From assembly GCA_001769655.1 (NCBI GenBank), contig MEPC01000034.1, positions 1-45,591 of the forward strand: a stretch of 45,591 bases of DNA, written 5' to 3'. The number at the start of each line of letters is the position of its first letter. The first letter of the stretch is position 1. The position numbers and the translations under genes are program-made. The notes under the pieces are model-generated. The model did no database searches, was not told the origin of the DNA, and saw nothing but the letters and a program-made list of their open reading frames with translations. The DNA comes from Bacteroidetes bacterium RIFCSPLOWO2_12_FULL_37_12 (lineage in GTDB: Bacteria; Bacteroidota; Bacteroidia; 2-12-FULL-37-12). Shown here piece after piece: positions 37,501-40,500 of this stretch.

Positions 37501-40500
37501 TAAATGTGCCTGTTCCTCCGGCACCTACCACTGTTGCAGTTCCATTTGCTCCCCCATTACAACTCGGGTTGGTTCCTGTGACTGTGGCGGTTACTACTGT
37601 TGGATTTGTGAGGGTAACGTTTCCTGATATTGTACAACTATTGGCATCGGTCACCGTCACTGTAAAAGTTCCGGCAGATAAACTGCTTATTGTTTGAGTA
37701 GTTGCGGCATTTGACCACACATATGTATATGCACCTGTTCCACCACCGGGAGTTGCAGTGGCAGTACCATTAGTTCCCCCATTACAACTTGGATTGGTAC
37801 CGGTTACTGAAAGTGTTAATGCGGGAGGGTTGGTTAAAGTTACGTTGTCAGAGGCAGTACAACTCTTTCCATCTGTTACTGTTGCAGTATAAGTTCCGGC
37901 TGACAGTGTAGATATAGTGTTGGTGGTAGCGGCATTTGACCAAAGATATGTAAATGTGCCTGTTCCGCCTGCTCCGGCTACGGTAGCTGTTCCATTAGTT
38001 CCACCGTTACAGCTTGGGTTAGTTCCTGTGACTGTGGCAGTTACAACCGTAGGATTGGTCAATGTTACATTTCCTGTAGCTGTGCAACTGTTACCGTCAG
38101 TTACAGTTGCTGTATAGGTTCCTGCTGATAATCCTGATATTGTACTAGTGGTAGCGGCGTTTGACCATAAATAAGTAAATGTACCTGTTCCACCGGCACC
38201 TACAACAGTCGCAGTTCCGTTTGTGCCTCCATTACAACTTGGGTTTGTGCCTGTTACTGTGGCGGTTACAGCTGTTGGATTAGTAAGAGCTACTGATGCC
38301 GATATTGTACAACTTTTTGAATCTGTGACAGTTACCGTAAATGTACCAGCTGATAAACTACTAATGGTTTGAGTTGTTGCGGCGTTTGACCATACGTAGG
38401 TATATCCCGGCGTTCCACCTCCGGGTGTGGCTGTGGCTGTACCGTTTGTCCCACCATTACAACTTGGATTGGTTCCGGTGGCTGAAAGGGTCAATGCGGC
38501 TGGGTTTGTTAATGTGACATTTCCTGTGGCTGTACAACTTTTACCATCGGTTACAGTGGCTGTATAAGTTCCTGCAGATAATCCTGAAATTGTAGTAGTG
38601 GTTGCGGCGTTTGACCACAAATAAGTAAATGTGCCTGTTCCTCCTGCTCCAGCTACAGTTGCTGTTCCGTTGGTACCGCCATTACAACTTGGATTCGTTC
38701 CGGTAACGGTTGCTGTTACGACGGCTGGATTTGTCAATGTGACATTTCCTGTGGCTGTACAACTTTTTCCATCGGTTACAGTCGCTGTATAAGTTCCTGC
38801 CGACAATCCTGATATAGTACTAGTAGTTGCGGCGTTTGACCACAAATAAGTAAACGTGCCTGTTCCACCTGCTCCTGCAACTGTGGCTGTTCCATTTGAA
38901 CCACCATTACAACTTGGATTAGTACCTGTGACAGTGGCAGTTACAACGGTAGGGTTGGTTAATGTTACGTTCCCTGTAGCGGTGCAACTGTTACCATCGG
39001 TTACGGTTGCTGTATAGGTCCCTGCTGACAATCCTGATATAGTACTAGTGGTAGCGGCATTTGACCACAAATAAGTAAATGTACCTGTTCCACCTGCGCC
39101 TGCGACAGTGGCTGTACCGTTAGTACCTCCATTACAACTTGGGTTTGTGCCTGTTACTGTGGCGGTTACTGCAGTTGGGTTGGTAAGAGTTACGTTACCA
39201 GTGGCTGTACAACTTTTACCATCGGTCACGGTGGCTGTATAAGTTCCGGCTGATAACCCTGATATAGTACTGGTGGTAGCGGCATTTGACCACAAATAAG
39301 TAAATGTGCCTGTTCCACCTGCACCAACGACTGTTGCGGTTCCGTTGGTTCCACCATTACAACTCGGATTGGTTCCGGTGACTGTGGCGGTTACAACTGT
39401 TGGATTTGTGAGCGTGACGTTTCCTGATATTGTACAACTGTTTGCATCGGTTACTGTTACTGTATAAGTTCCTGCCGCCAGTGTTGTTCGGGTTGAGGTT
39501 ACCTGACCTGTATTCCAAAGGTAAGTATAAGCACCGGTTCCTCCTCCTGGAGTTGCAGTGGCAGTTCCGTTGGTTCCTCCATTACAACTTGGATTAGTTC
39601 CTGTTACTGAGAGCGTTAATACGGGTGGGTTAGTTAATGTTGTGGATCCAGAAATTGTACAGCTTTTGGAATCGGTTACAGTTACGGTATATGTTGCGGC
39701 TGATAAACCTGATATGGTTGATGAAGTTGCTGTAGTTGACCATAAATATGTATATCCTGGAGTACCCCCCCCTGCGGTCGCAGTGGCAGTACCGTTCGTT
39801 CCTCCATTACAACTTGGGTCCGTGTCAGTAACAGATAGAGTAAGGGCGGCAGGTGCTGTTAAGACAACATTATCGGTAGCTGTACAGCTTTTACCATCGG
39901 TAACTGTAACTGTATATGTACTGGCGGCTAAGCTTGATATAGTAGAGGATGTTGAGGCATTTGACCAAAGGTAGGTATAGGTTCCATCGCCTCCACCGGC
40001 TGTTGCGGTTGCACTACCGTTGGTTCCTCCATTACAGCTTGGGTTTGTACCTGTAACAGAGGCGGTTACTGCGGTAGGATTTGTAAGAGCAACGTTACCT
40101 GATCTTGTGCACCCGTTGGCATCAGTTACGGTGACAGTGTAGGTACCTGCTGATAAACTGCTTATTGATGAGGTTGAACCCCCAGTACTCCATGCGTACG
40201 TAAATCCGCCGGCTCCACCGCCTGGAGTGGCTGTGGCTGAACCATTGGTTCCTCCATTACAGCTTGGGTTTGTGCCAGTAACTGAAAGGGTTATTGCGGC
40301 AGGTTGGGTTAATGCCTGGCTAACAGTTGCTGTACAGGATTTACTGTCTGTTACAGTGACTGTATAAGTACCTGCTGCTAGACTTGAAAGGTCTTCTGTA
40401 GTAGCACCGTTTGACCAGAGAAAGGAATAAGCAACTGTTCCCCCTGCTGCTGTTATGTTTATAGCACCTGTACTCGCTCCGTTACATAAAATATTTGTGG

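Noticed and set aside
7683-39974. Dozens of plus-strand open frames of 60-194 codons inside the giant gene, e.g. 24912-25496 and 31461-31862
   Set aside because: They are antisense shadows of the repeat units. Their periodic, near-identical products (for example 36795-36992 and 37245-37442) follow from the 225-bp period and the lack of stops in that frame.
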